Source: JAYRZB01 sp041916675
GTDB taxonomy: Bacteria > Pseudomonadota > Alphaproteobacteria > Rhizobiales > Devosiaceae
DNA: 64,000 bases
Assembly: GCA_041916675.1 (NCBI GenBank)
Contig: JAYRZB010000005.1
Span: 124,001 to 188,000, forward strand
Reading direction: 5' to 3'
The translations under genes and the position numbers were made by a program. Position 1 is the stretch's first letter; the number at the start of each line of letters is the position of its first letter. The notes beneath the pieces are model-generated. The model did no database searches and was not told the origin of the DNA. It saw nothing but the letters and a program-made list of their open reading frames with translations. Of the stretch, positions 24,614 through 33,446 are shown piece by piece.

Positions 24614-25795
24614 CTACTGAGGCATCTGGGCGGCTCGGACGATGCCGACCACATTGCCCGGCTTGCCATCCTGAACCTTGAGAAGGATCAGGTCGCGCTG
24701 CATGTTGATGTGGTTTTCGGCCGTAAAGCTCGTCGGTCCGGCCAGCAGGGGCACATCCACGAAGCTTTCAAGGATTGGGCGCACGGCTTCGGCATCGAGC
24801 GTTCCGGCCTGTTCAACCGCATAGCTCCAGGCCTGGATCACCGAGTATCCGGTGACCGCGTGCGAGGTGGTGGGCGGAGCGCCGAACTTGGCCTTGAACT
24901 TTTCCATGAACTGGGCCACGTCGGGCCTTGTGTCATTGCCAAAGATCGAGGCGTAGGTGACGAGGTAGAAGTCCGACAGGTTGGGGACCGCTTCAAGCCA
25001 ATAGTCGCCATCCCAGGATTCCGAACCCAGCACGGGCTGGTTCACGCCCGCTGCGCGGAGCTGACGCAGGGCGCTGGAGCCGCCGGGCGGGAACGAGGCC
25101 AGCACCACGAAGTCCGGCTGGTCGGCCAGGGCCTTGATGCGGGTGATCTGGCTGGCGATCTGCGGGTCTTCGCCGCCAAACGTATCCTTGCCCAGCAGCG
25201 GCCCGGACAGTTCGGCCCAGCGGCGCTCGAAGGCGTCGGCGAAGCTGGCGTCAAAGGCAATAGTGGTATCGAGCAGCAGATAGGGCTTGCGCCAGCCCTG
25301 TTCGTTATAGGCCCATTCGGCGAGGGCCACGGCCTGTCCGGGCGCGCCGGTGGCCATGGTGAAGGCGTTCGGGCCAATGCCGATCGGTCCGAATTTGGGG
25401 TCGCCCGCACAGGTCGAGAAGGTAATCAGCGCGGCTGCGTCCGCCACCGAGGCTGCGGCCCCGCCATAATCGTAGTCGCAGGTCACCACGACCATCTGCG
25501 CGCCCTTGTCGATGACATCCTGCGCTGCCGTTGCGCCATAGGCGATGTCTGACTTGGTGTCCGAGTAGATGAGCTCGAGCTGCTTGCCCAGCAGCCCGCC
25601 TTCGGCATTGATTTCCTCAATGCGGATTTCCATGGCCTTGGCCGGGCCTTCGTCATAAGGCGCAATGGCGCCCGACTGGGCGATGGCCGCACCGATGATG
25701 ATCTTTTCCTGTGCCATGGCCGTGGTGGTGGCCGCAAGGCCCGCCGCCAGGATCACTGCACCCATACTCAAGGTCATACAATTAAGCTTAGTCAT
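24614..25795 (-). CDS. periplasmic substrate-binding protein of the HAAT-type ABC importer
   Basis: Protein of 393 residues with a Sec signal peptide (hydrophobic core about 10-27, cleavage near AMA-QE) and a Peripla_BP_6 type-I fold: IIIGAAIAQSGAIAPYDEGPAK, INAEGGLLGKQLELIYSDTKSD. It binds the transported substrate in the periplasm. Unlike a generic LivK, the pocket-lining loop reads VTCDYDYGGAA and SFPPGGSSALRQL, which gives no obvious branched-chain assignment. It lies between hyuB-type and ATPase genes of the same unit. Confidence 0.9.
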   Translation of the reverse strand: MTKLNCMTLSMGAVILAAGLAATTTAMAQEKIIIGAAIAQSGAIAPYDEGPAKAMEIRIEEINAEGGLLGKQLELIYSDTKSDIAYGATAAQDVIDKGAQMVVVTCDYDYGGAAASVADAAALITFSTCAGDPKFGPIGIGPNAFTMATGAPGQAVALAEWAYNEQGWRKPYLLLDTTIAFDASFADAFERRWAELSGPLLGKDTFGGEDPQIASQITRIKALADQPDFVVLASFPPGGSSALRQLRAAGVNQPVLGSESWDGDYWLEAVPNLSDFYLVTYASIFGNDTRPDVAQFMEKFKAKFGAPPTTSHAVTGYSVIQAWSYAVEQAGTLDAEAVRPILESFVDVPLLAGPTSFTAENHINMQRDLILLKVQDGKPGNVVGIVRAAQMPQ

Positions 25796-25836
25796 TGACG
25801 TTCCCTCTGTATTTTTGAGCCGGCCAGTTCAGTTGT

Positions 25837-27636
25837 TCAGGAATGCACCTCGTTACGCAGGCTTTGCGTGGCGGCCTGATCGACCGCATAGTCGACGCCG
25901 TTTTCACCCAGGGTGAGCGCCACGCCAAAGATCTCCTTTGCCAGTTCAGGGCGCAGCCACTTGCGGTTGACATCGTCTGCCACCCGCTGCGGGTCGCGCT
26001 TTTGCGGCTGGCCGTAACCGCCCCCGGCACAGGAACGATACAGCACTGCTTCGCCGTCGTAATAGGTGCCGGAAAAGAAATCGCTGACCCGTTCCACCTT
26101 GCCCTTGGCGTCGCGCTTCCAGGTGCCCGAATTGGCCCCGGCCTTGCCGCCGAGCACGCCGCCGGCCGGAAACACCCCGCCGTCGCCGCACACATAAAGC
26201 GTCATGTCGCCGGTCAATGAGCGATAGGCGCCCTCGACTGCCGGCGCGCCGTTCCACTGGCCAAAGCCAATGCTGTCCTGGCTGATGCGGCGTTCTTCGA
26301 CGAGAATGGGATAGGTCGCCTCGTCCACTTCGATGGAGTCGGTCACCATGATGCCGTTGCCCACCGAGCACTCATAGGTCAACCAGCCATCATGGCCATG
26401 GTTGGCCGGGCCACCCGACAGGGCCATCATCAGTTGCGTGATATAGGGCACATGTTCTGCGCGGCGCTTGTCGATGCCAGAAACCACGCCCAGCGCCGCC
26501 GAGAAATTGCCGCCGCCTTCTGCCATGCCATAGGGTTCGCCCATCTGCGAGAAGGCGCATTGCACCGCATTGGCCAGCCGTTCATTGACGTTGGATGTGG
26601 CGCAGGAGGTGCCGATGGGGTGGCTGGGCCGGCCAACCACGCAATTGTCGCGCAACAGCGGCACAATGCGGCTCGAACTGCCCTCGTTGTGCGGCACTCC
26701 GGCATCGAGATTGTAAAACACCCCGATCCGGCAAGAGGCGACCGCGCAGGCTTCGGTCAGGTTCAGCCCGCCGGGCACGCAATCGGGGTTGTCACGCACA
26801 TCGACGGTGATCAGGCCCTTCTTGGGGTCCACCGTGACTTTGGCGGTAATCTCGATGCCCTCGTCGGCAACCCCGGCGACGGGATCGTGCTTGACGGTAT
26901 AGCTGAAGGTGCCGGCAGGCAGTTTGCGGATGGCGGCAATTGCCCGGCGCTCGCCATAATCCATCCAGGCTTCGATGAAGTCGCGAATGGTGTCGATGCC
27001 GTATTTGGCCACCAGTTCCTTCAGGCGTCGCTCGCCGGTGCGGCAGGCGCCGACCTGGGCGCGATAGTCGCCGTGCCAGATATTGGAAACACGGATTTTC
27101 TGCAGCCCGATGCGGATGATATCGGCCTTGTCGGTGAAATTCTCCTGCACACGCACGCAGGGGAAATGCACCCCTTCCTCATAGATCGTGCTGGCAAACG
27201 GCAGGTAGGTCGATGGTTCCGGTGCTCCGATATCGGCATGGTGTGAGCGAGACAGGGTCCAGAACAGGGGCACGCCGTCAAAAAACACCGGCACGCACAA
27301 GGTCAGGTCGGCATGGTGGGTCACGCCATAGAACGGGCTGTTGTTGAGAAAAGCGTCGCCTTCCTTCACATCGTCAAACAGTTCGGTGATCGGCTTGGTG
27401 GTCAATTCCAGCGCGTTGACGTGGATTGGCAGGGCTTCCTCCACCGAGACCAGCCGATGGTCGTATGTCAGGATGCCGCAGGACATGTCGCGCGCATTCT
27501 TGATCACGCTCGATCGCGAGGCCTTCATGACCGTGTTGGTCATTTCGCGGATGATTGATTCAAACCGGCTGGAAAGAACGGCAAGCAGGGTGGGATCGAA
27601 ATCCGCAACTGATCTGGATTTGGTCGCCTGTCGCAT
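25837..27636 (-). CDS. hydantoinase/oxoprolinase subunit B (HyuB-type)
   Basis: Protein of 599 residues of the HyuB/acetone carboxylase alpha family: FDPTLLAVLSSRFESIIREM at the start, SVIKNARDMSCGI, GDAFLNNSPFYGVTHHADLT with metal-binding His residues, and SVGNGIMVTDSIEVDEATYP, EERRISQDSIG later. HyuB provides the metal-dependent ring-opening or carboxylating half with HyuA. It is first in its operon; operator copy C lies about 130 bases upstream. Caprolactamase-type, N-methylhydantoinase and 5-oxoprolinase activities are all open options. Confidence 0.92.
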   Translation of the reverse strand: MRQATKSRSVADFDPTLLAVLSSRFESIIREMTNTVMKASRSSVIKNARDMSCGILTYDHRLVSVEEALPIHVNALELTTKPITELFDDVKEGDAFLNNSPFYGVTHHADLTLCVPVFFDGVPLFWTLSRSHHADIGAPEPSTYLPFASTIYEEGVHFPCVRVQENFTDKADIIRIGLQKIRVSNIWHGDYRAQVGACRTGERRLKELVAKYGIDTIRDFIEAWMDYGERRAIAAIRKLPAGTFSYTVKHDPVAGVADEGIEITAKVTVDPKKGLITVDVRDNPDCVPGGLNLTEACAVASCRIGVFYNLDAGVPHNEGSSSRIVPLLRDNCVVGRPSHPIGTSCATSNVNERLANAVQCAFSQMGEPYGMAEGGGNFSAALGVVSGIDKRRAEHVPYITQLMMALSGGPANHGHDGWLTYECSVGNGIMVTDSIEVDEATYPILVEERRISQDSIGFGQWNGAPAVEGAYRSLTGDMTLYVCGDGGVFPAGGVLGGKAGANSGTWKRDAKGKVERVSDFFSGTYYDGEAVLYRSCAGGGYGQPQKRDPQRVADDVNRKWLRPELAKEIFGVALTLGENGVDYAVDQAATQSLRNEVHS

Positions 27637-27767
27637 GCGGTACCGTGCCCCTCATAAACGGTAAAAGCGGCTCCCGCCGTAGCGCGTCTGCCATGCCCCT
27701 CAGCATGGCAATCGCCCTTGTCGGCATCAAATCCGACTTGGCTGGAACCCGTCAAGAGAAGCATAAA

Positions 27768-27787
27768 TGAAATTGAAGTCAATATCA
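27768..27787. promoter_or_regulatory. TetR-type operator, copy C (hydantoinase/ABC operon)
   Basis: TGAAATTGAAGTCAATATCA, identical to copy A except for two adjacent bases in the left half-site spacer; the outer TGA/TCA and inner TGA-AG-TCA are conserved. It lies about 130 bases ahead of the HyuB-type start. Confidence 0.68.
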
Positions 27788-28040
27788 TTTTTGTGCAGGA
27801 TGGCCAGGAGCGACTGAGGTCGGAGGCATTTTCGGGGCAGGGGAAAAATGTACCCGACGCCCCGCGGGCCTCTTGGCCAGGAGGCTGCTCTGCCTCACCG
27901 GGCGTGATGTGCCGCCTCGCAAGGGCAAACCATGCTGTTGTCGAACGAGATTGGCTCGGCGATATCGGTCAAAAGTTAGATGGCGGCACGCCTGGTGGAC
28001 ACGGTCGCGGTGGAAGGAGGTAGCGAAATAGGTGAAATTT

Positions 28041-28060
28041 CTACTGGAGCGCTCCAATAG
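28041..28060. promoter_or_regulatory. near-perfect palindrome upstream of frmA, candidate operator
   Basis: CTACTGGAGCGCTCCAATAG is a 20-bp palindrome with one mismatched pair; the inner TGGAGCGCTCCA is perfect. It is followed directly by TTTTTGACC, whose TTGACC (28064-28069) could be a -35 with a 17-base spacer to TACGTA. Confidence 0.5.
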
Positions 28061-28067
28061 TTTTTGA

Positions 28068-28135
28068 CCGAATGGGCATTTCGAGTTACGTAACAGTCGA
28101 AATATGCCACTATGTGGTGGCCGAATGGAGATTTC
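28068..28135 (+). promoter_or_regulatory. paired CCGAATGG-NN-ATTTC direct repeats before frmA
   Basis: CCGAATGGGCATTTC (28068-28082) recurs as CCGAATGGAGATTTC (28121-28135), 53 bases apart or about five helical turns. A partial inverted copy, CGAAATATGCC, lies between. The arrangement suggests cooperative binding of a regulator of the formaldehyde genes. Confidence 0.45.
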
Positions 28136-28296
28136 AGGCCCGAATTGTCGCCTTCTGGTGCGATGAAACGGGTGGAGGAGCGGTGAGTGCGTGACACTGG
28201 CGGCGCAGCCATAGAGAATGGCGCGTCCAATAGTGTTGCGGAGCGGATACGGCAGATGCCGCACCGCCCGTTATTGACCAAGGGGGAGATGCCTGA

Positions 28297-29424
28297 ATGA
28301 AGACCCGTGCTGCGGTTGCCTTTGCCGCCGGAAAACCTTTGGAAATCGTCGAAGTCGACCTCGAGGGCCCCAAGGCCGGCGAAGTGCTCGTTGAGATCAA
28401 GGCTACCGGCATTTGCCACACTGACGATTTCACCTTGTCTGGCGCCGATCCCGAGGGCCTGTTTCCCTCGATCCTCGGCCATGAAGGTGCTGGTGTCGTC
28501 ATCGACGTCGGCCCGGGCGTGACCAGCGTCAAAAAGGGCGACCATGTCATTCCGCTCTATACGCCCGAATGCCGTCAGTGCCCGTCCTGCCTGTCGCGCA
28601 AGACTAACCTGTGCACGGCCATCCGCTCCACGCAGGGGCAGGGCCTGATGCCCGATGGCACGTCGCGCTTCTCCTATAAGGGCCAGCCGATTTTCCACTA
28701 CATGGGCTGTTCGACCTTTGCCAACCACACCGTGCTGCCAGAAATCGCAGTGGCCAAGATCGATGCCAATGCCCCGTTCGACAAGGTCTGCTACATCGGC
28801 TGCGGCGTTACCACCGGCGTTGGTGCCGTAATCAATACCGCCAAGGTGGAAGCGGGCGCAACTGCGGTTGTGTTTGGCCTCGGTGGCATCGGCCTCAACG
28901 TCATCCAGGGCCTGCGGCTCGCCGGCGCCGATATGATCATTGGTGTTGACCTCAATAACGCCAAGAAGGTCTGGGGCGAGCGCTTCGGCATGACGCACTT
29001 CGTCAACCCCACCGAAATCGATGGCGATATCGTTCCCTACCTCGTGAACCTGACCAAGCGTGGCAACGACCTGATCGGGGGCGCCGATTATACCTTTGAT
29101 TGTACGGGCAATACCAAGGTAATGCGCCAGGCGCTCGAAGCCAGTCATCGCGGCTGGGGCAAGTCGGTGGTGATCGGGGTGGCAGGTGCCGGGCAGGAAA
29201 TTTCCACCCGCCCGTTCCAGCTGGTAACCGGCCGCACCTGGATGGGCACCGCCTTTGGCGGCGCCCGCGGCCGCACCGACGTGCCAAAGATTGTCGACTG
29301 GTACATGTCGGGCAAGATCGAGATCGATCCGATGATCACCCACACCCTGCGCCTTGAGGACATCAACAAGGGGTTTGAGATGATGCATTCGGGCGAAAGC
29401 ATTCGCAGCGTGGTTCTCTACTAG
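28297..29424 (+). CDS. frmA: S-(hydroxymethyl)glutathione dehydrogenase / class III alcohol dehydrogenase
   Basis: Protein of 375 residues. Catalytic zinc ligands are C40 and H62-E63 (ATGICHTDD and LGHEGAG), the structural-zinc lobe is CRQCPSCLSRKTNLC, and the cofactor fold follows VFGLGGIGLNVIQGLRLAGA with Asp of GVDLNN for NAD. The TFDCTGN and RPFQLVTGRTWMGTAFGG blocks are diagnostic of glutathione-dependent formaldehyde dehydrogenase. It oxidises S-hydroxymethylglutathione to S-formylglutathione in the cytoplasm. The gfa gene follows 86 bases downstream. No S-formylglutathione hydrolase gene is in the window, although a formate dehydrogenase lies 10 kb away. Confidence 0.96.
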   Translation: MKTRAAVAFAAGKPLEIVEVDLEGPKAGEVLVEIKATGICHTDDFTLSGADPEGLFPSILGHEGAGVVIDVGPGVTSVKKGDHVIPLYTPECRQCPSCLSRKTNLCTAIRSTQGQGLMPDGTSRFSYKGQPIFHYMGCSTFANHTVLPEIAVAKIDANAPFDKVCYIGCGVTTGVGAVINTAKVEAGATAVVFGLGGIGLNVIQGLRLAGADMIIGVDLNNAKKVWGERFGMTHFVNPTEIDGDIVPYLVNLTKRGNDLIGGADYTFDCTGNTKVMRQALEASHRGWGKSVVIGVAGAGQEISTRPFQLVTGRTWMGTAFGGARGRTDVPKIVDWYMSGKIEIDPMITHTLRLEDINKGFEMMHSGESIRSVVLY

Positions 29425-29510
29425 CTGGCAAGGCTGGAACCAGAGCTGACGGGTAGCAGGCGGCCCATGGCCGACTGCACGTTCATAAGAGTCCCTGAGG
29501 AGGAGACACA

Positions 29511-30083
29511 ATGGCAAGCGTAGCAATTCACCCCAGCGTTGATGGTGGGGTCAAGGCAGGCAGCGGCAGCTTCAGCGGCGGTACGCTGGTGTGCAAGTGC
29601 GCCACCAACCCGGTCAAGGTCGAGATCAAGGGCGACGTCGCCCACAATCACGCCTGTGGCTGCACCAAGTGCTGGAAGCCCGAAGGCGCCATTTTCTCGG
29701 TTGTGGCCGTTGTGCCGCACGAGAATGTCAAGGTTGTCGCCAATGGCGACAAGCTCAAGGTTGTCGATCCGTCCGCGTTGATCCAGCGCCATGCCTGCAC
29801 CGGTTGCGGCGTTCATATGTACGGGCCGGTCGAGCGCGATCACGCCTTCAAGGGCCTCGATTTCATTCACCCCGAATTGTTCGACAAGCCGGGTTCGGCT
29901 GCGCCGGGCTTTGCCGCATTCGTGTCCTCGGTCATCGAAGGGGGCGTCAAGCCCGCTGCCATGGACGGGATCCGGGCCCGCCTGCGCGAACTCAAGCTCG
30001 AACCCTATGATTGCCTGAACCCGCCCCTGATGGACTACCTGGCAACGGTTGCTGCCAAGAAATCCGGCGTGCTCAAGGACTAA
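29511..30083 (+). CDS. gfa: S-(hydroxymethyl)glutathione synthase (formaldehyde-activating)
   Basis: Protein of 190 residues of the GFA/CENP-V zinc family, with cysteine pairs in GTLVCKCATNP, HACGCTKCWKPEGA and HACTGCGVHMYG that hold two zinc sites. It accelerates condensation of formaldehyde with glutathione, feeding frmA. A strong ribosome site (GAGGAGGAGACACA) precedes ATG 29511. The C-terminal segment DCLNPPLMDYLA is typical of true Gfa proteins rather than generic GFA-domain proteins. Followed by a clear terminator. Confidence 0.95.
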   Translation: MASVAIHPSVDGGVKAGSGSFSGGTLVCKCATNPVKVEIKGDVAHNHACGCTKCWKPEGAIFSVVAVVPHENVKVVANGDKLKVVDPSALIQRHACTGCGVHMYGPVERDHAFKGLDFIHPELFDKPGSAAPGFAAFVSSVIEGGVKPAAMDGIRARLRELKLEPYDCLNPPLMDYLATVAAKKSGVLKD

Positions 30084-30111
30084 GACCTTCCTCCCTGGAA
30101 GTCTCTCGACT

Positions 30112-30143
30112 GCCCCCGGACGCAAATCCGGGGGCTTTTTTTT
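30112..30143 (+). terminator. Rho-independent terminator after frmA-gfa
   Basis: A 9-bp perfect stem GCCCCCGGA / TCCGGGGGC with a 6-base loop is followed by eight T. It ends 4 bases before the stop of the convergent TerC gene. Confidence 0.93.
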
Positions 30144-30147
30144 AACC

Positions 30148-31128
30148 TCAGGCCTCAGCGGGCTTTGGGTTGCGGGTGCGCCAGAGCGAGTAGCCGATGC
30201 CGGAGGCAAGAATGGCAAAGGTGACGCCCAGCGACCATTCGGCAGGGAACTTGCCCAGCCCCAGCCAGTCGGCCACGAAGACTTTGGACCCGATGAACAC
30301 CAGCAGCACCGCCAGCGCCTGCTTGAGATAGGCAAAGCGGTGGATCACCGCCGACAGGGCAAAATAGAGCGCCCGCAGGCCCAGGATGGCGAAGATGTTC
30401 GAGGTATAAACCAGATAGGGGTCGGTCGTGATGTTGAAGATGGCCGGCACCGAATCGACGGCAAAGATCACGTCGGCGATCTCGATCATGACCAGCGCCA
30501 GGAACAGCGGGGTCATGAACCGCGCGATCTTTCCGGTCTTGGGGTCGGGCTGATCGACAAAGAAGCGTTGACCATGCAGCTCATCGGTGATGCGGAAGCG
30601 CTTGCGCATGAACTTGAGCAGGCGATTGTTGGCAAGATCGGGCTCGTCATGGCCGGTAAAGAGCATCTTGATGCCGGTCAGCACGAGGAAGGCGGCAAAC
30701 ACATAGAGCAGCCAGCCGAACTGGCTGACGAGCGTTGCGCCAAAGCCGATCATGATGGCGCGCAGCAGGATTACCCCCAGAATGCCCCAGAACAGCACCC
30801 GGTGCTGATACTGGCGGGGGATGGCCAGGGTGGAAAAGATCAGGGCGATGACGAAGACATTGTCCATCGCCAGGGTTTTTTCGACCACAAAGCCGGTCAG
30901 GTATTCGACGCCCGATTGCTGGCCGAGGCTGTACCAGACAAATCCGCCGAAGCCGAGGCCGAGGGCAATATAGAACGCCGATAACAGCAGGCTTTCGCGT
31001 ACGCCGATCTCATGTTGATCGCGGTGCAGGACGCCCAGATCGAAGGCGAGCAGGGCAACCACCAGTCCAAAGAAGCCAAGCCACATCCACAGCGGCTTGG
31101 ACAGCAGTTCGATGAAAAGAAAATCCAT
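30148..31128 (-). CDS. TerC family integral membrane protein
   Basis: Protein of 326 residues with about nine membrane helices. TerC landmarks include LAFDLGVLHRDQHEIGVRESL, LTGFVVEKTLAMDNVFVIALIF, DVIFAVDSVPAIFNITTDPYLVYTSNIFAILGLRALYF (fragments of the conserved acidic-helix pair) and IGSKVF. Members of this family export metal ions, notably manganese, and assist metalation of secreted enzymes. The start at 31128 (MDFLFIELL) has only a weak ribosome site. The long upstream region may hold regulatory structure; no classic yybP-ykoY riboswitch core was recognised. Confidence 0.93.
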   Translation of the reverse strand: MDFLFIELLSKPLWMWLGFFGLVVALLAFDLGVLHRDQHEIGVRESLLLSAFYIALGLGFGGFVWYSLGQQSGVEYLTGFVVEKTLAMDNVFVIALIFSTLAIPRQYQHRVLFWGILGVILLRAIMIGFGATLVSQFGWLLYVFAAFLVLTGIKMLFTGHDEPDLANNRLLKFMRKRFRITDELHGQRFFVDQPDPKTGKIARFMTPLFLALVMIEIADVIFAVDSVPAIFNITTDPYLVYTSNIFAILGLRALYFALSAVIHRFAYLKQALAVLLVFIGSKVFVADWLGLGKFPAEWSLGVTFAILASGIGYSLWRTRNPKPAEA

Positions 31129-32010
31129 GGGTTTGTACCGCCCGGCGCGGGGGAATGATGCAGCGTCGACATCGTGGACGAGCCGGGTTCATCCACCAGA
31201 GGGGCCCGACGCTGCGTGGTCTTGGAGATGGGATTGTGATGCCTTTGCCGTCTCCTCGCTCACAGGCTCGATGGGGCCGGCAGATGCGTCACGGCAGGCG
31301 CGAGCCATTGCAGCGACGCGGATATCCTTCGGGCCCCGCGTTCAGTGAACCGACATCACGCACCTGTTCGATGCGTCAGAGGGGCCCGGATCACGCTCGG
31401 CAGATGGGGATCACAGCGCATCGGTGCAAGGGGCGGTGCATAGATTCTGCAAGTTGCAGGTGCGGGGCCGCCGCCGAGGCGCTTTCGCAGTGGCCCAACA
31501 CGCGCGCCCGGAGTTCGAATTTGCACAGCATTGCAACTGTCTCGAAAGCACGATTCCGGTGGCGTTGGCCCGCCAGGTTTGTTCGGACAGTGCCGTCATG
31601 AAACTGGAATGCAAACCCTGTAAGTCTTTTCACCGACCGTTGTTTGTTTTCAATAACTGCTGATGTTCTTGAACGTTCTGACCACTTTCGTAAAAGAGTT
31701 GCGCGCGGATTGCCGAGATTCCGCCAAGTTCGAAACCTGCGTGATTATTTTCGTTTTTGCTCAAAATGAGGCAAATTCGAAAATTGCAGTCAAACTACAA
31801 AAGTAGCGTAAAAACTTACGTCACAAAAATATCATATATTTCAGGTTAGTAGTGCCAATCCGCTGGCGTTTTTCCCCGCTTGCGGTTGCGATTCCGCTGT
31901 TTCATACGAAAGGTCTCTTGCGAAGCGAAAGTTCGTTTGCTAGCGTTTGGCCATGAGAGGCCGCAACGACGGCCAATCGGGCATTCCAATCGATCAAGGG
32001 AGGAGAAACC
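31129..32010. other. 882-base intergenic region between terC and ugpB
   Basis: No credible gene. The left half is GC-rich with a 12-bp direct repeat CAGAGGGGCCCG at 31197-31208 and 31377-31388 and several local hairpins, possibly the long leader of the TerC gene. The right part (about 31630-31860) is strongly AT-rich and should contain the ugpB promoter. A Pho-box-like element is at 31593-31610. GGGAGGAGAAACC gives ugpB a strong ribosome site. Confidence 0.55.
31593..31610 (+). promoter_or_regulatory. Pho-box-like element upstream of ugpB
   Basis: CCGTCAT-GAAA-CTGGAAT resembles the tandem CTGTCAT-N4-CTGTCAT of PhoB boxes: 6 of 7 in the first repeat and 5 of 7 in the second. It is about 400 bases from ugpB, farther than usual, so it is only a candidate. 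Confidence 0.33.
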
Positions 32011-33336
32011 ATGATCAAGCACGCCCTCTACGTAGCCACCGCGCTTGCCGCGCTGACTGCTGCTACCCCCGCCTTCGCGCAGACTGAGATCCAATGGTGG
32101 CATGCCATGGGTGCCGAGCTCGGTCAGAAGCTGGAAGCGATTGCACAGGGGTTCAACGAAACCCAGTCTGACTACAAAATTGTGCCGGTCTACAAAGGGA
32201 CTTATCCTGAAACGCTGACCGCCGCGATTGCTGCGTTCCGCGCCAACGAGCAGCCGGCCATTGTGCAGGTTTTTGAAGTTGGCACCGGCACGATGATGGC
32301 TGCCAAGGGTGCAGTCTATCCGGTGCACCAGTTGATGGCGGACAATGGCGAACCGTGGGATCCGTCTGGGTTCCTGGCACCTGTGGTTGGCTACTACTCG
32401 GACACCGATGGCAACATCCTGTCGATGCCGTTCAATTCCTCGACCCCGATCATGTACTACAACAAGGACGTGTTCGAGAAAGCCGGACTTGACCCGGAAG
32501 TGGCGCCCAAGACATGGGCCGAGGTTGAAGCGTTCTCGCGCAAGATCGTGGAATCAGGCGCGGCCAAGTGCGGCCTGACCAGTGCCTGGATTTCCTGGAT
32601 TCAGCTTGAAAACCTGTCTGCCATTCACGACCAGCCCTACAGCACGCTGGACAATGGCTTTGGTGGCCTTGGCGCTGAATTCACCTTGAATGGACCGGTG
32701 CAGGTCAAGCACTGGGAAAACCTCAAGAAATGGGCCGATGAAGGCTTGTTCCAGTATGGTGGCCCGGTGGGCGGCAACGATGCTCCGCCCAAGTTCTATG
32801 CGCAGGAATGCGCAATCTACATGAACTCTTCAGGCTCGCGTTCGGGTGTGGTTGCCAACGCCAAGGACTTCAAGGTTGGCTTTGCGCCGCTCCCCTACTA
32901 CGACGATGTCACGCAGGATCCCAAGAACTCCATCATCGGTGGGGCGACCTTGTGGGTGCTTAACGGCAAGTCTCCGGAAACTTACAAGGGTGTCGCAAAG
33001 TTCTTCACCTATCTGTCGAGCCCGGAAGTGCAGGCCGACTGGCACCAGGGTACCGGCTACCTGCCGATCACCAACGCTGCCTATGAACTGGGCCAGCAGC
33101 AGGGCTATTATGCTGCCAATCCCGGTTCGGATGAAGGCATCAAGCAGATCACCCGCGGCACGCCGAGCGTGAATTCGAAGGGCATCCGTTTTGGCAATCT
33201 CACGCAGGTCCGTGACGTGATCGACAGTGAGTTCGAAGCACTCCTTGGTGGGCAGAAGTCGGCTCAGGAAGCGCTTGATGCGGTCGTTGAACGCGGCAAC
33301 GTCATTCTGCGCGAATTCGAAGCCGCCAACCAGTAA
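32011..33336 (+). CDS. ugpB: sn-glycerol-3-phosphate ABC transporter, periplasmic binding protein
   Basis: Protein of 441 residues with a signal peptide (MIKHALYVATALAAL, cleavage near AFA-QT) and the UgpB pattern: TEIQWWHAMGAELGQKLE, VPVYKGTYPETLTAAIAAFRA, VFEVGTGTMMAAKGAVYPV, MPFNSSTPIMYYNKD, and ECAIYMNSSGSR (conserved sugar/phosphate-pocket segments). It captures glycerol-3-phosphate or glycerophosphodiesters for UgpAEC. First gene of ugpBAEC; a hairpin lies between it and ugpA, which may lower downstream expression relative to ugpB. Confidence 0.95.
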   Translation: MIKHALYVATALAALTAATPAFAQTEIQWWHAMGAELGQKLEAIAQGFNETQSDYKIVPVYKGTYPETLTAAIAAFRANEQPAIVQVFEVGTGTMMAAKGAVYPVHQLMADNGEPWDPSGFLAPVVGYYSDTDGNILSMPFNSSTPIMYYNKDVFEKAGLDPEVAPKTWAEVEAFSRKIVESGAAKCGLTSAWISWIQLENLSAIHDQPYSTLDNGFGGLGAEFTLNGPVQVKHWENLKKWADEGLFQYGGPVGGNDAPPKFYAQECAIYMNSSGSRSGVVANAKDFKVGFAPLPYYDDVTQDPKNSIIGGATLWVLNGKSPETYKGVAKFFTYLSSPEVQADWHQGTGYLPITNAAYELGQQQGYYAANPGSDEGIKQITRGTPSVNSKGIRFGNLTQVRDVIDSEFEALLGGQKSAQEALDAVVERGNVILREFEAANQ

Positions 33337-33349
33337 TCACGATCTTCAG

Positions 33350-33374
33350 GGCCCGGGCCACAAGCCTGGGCCTT
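33350..33374 (+). terminator. intra-operon hairpin between ugpB and ugpA
   Basis: GGCCCGGGC and GCCTGGGCC form a 9-bp stem (one G-U pair) with loop CACAA, 13 bases past the ugpB stop. Only two T follow, so it is more likely an mRNA-stabilising or partial attenuating structure than a full terminator. Confidence 0.5.
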
Positions 33375-33446
33375 GGCCTATCCAACACTTGCTACCCTCT
33401 CGTCGGGTGGTGGGCGGGAAGGCCGTGAAGCGAGCCGGAGCAGGCA

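Larger units (their letters stand above)
27637..28296. other. 660-base divergent regulatory region between hyuB-type and frmA
   Basis: No credible gene. The left part holds operator copy C for the leftward hydantoinase/ABC operon; the right part holds a separate palindrome (28041-28060), a possible promoter and a pair of direct repeats ahead of frmA. Long frames on the minus strand across it are shadows without ribosome sites. Confidence 0.6.

Noticed and set aside
27976..29526. 516-codon minus-strand frame covering frmA
   Set aside because: frmA on the plus strand is unmistakable; the minus frame has no motif and no ribosome site.
31129..31400. yybP-ykoY manganese riboswitch before the TerC gene
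   Set aside because: I could not find the conserved GGGGAGUA-type core in the leader; only repeats and hairpins are visible.
31155..31601. 148-codon plus-strand frame in the terC-ugpB gap
   Set aside because: Arg/Ser/Gly-rich low-complexity translation, no ribosome site, competing frames on both strands.
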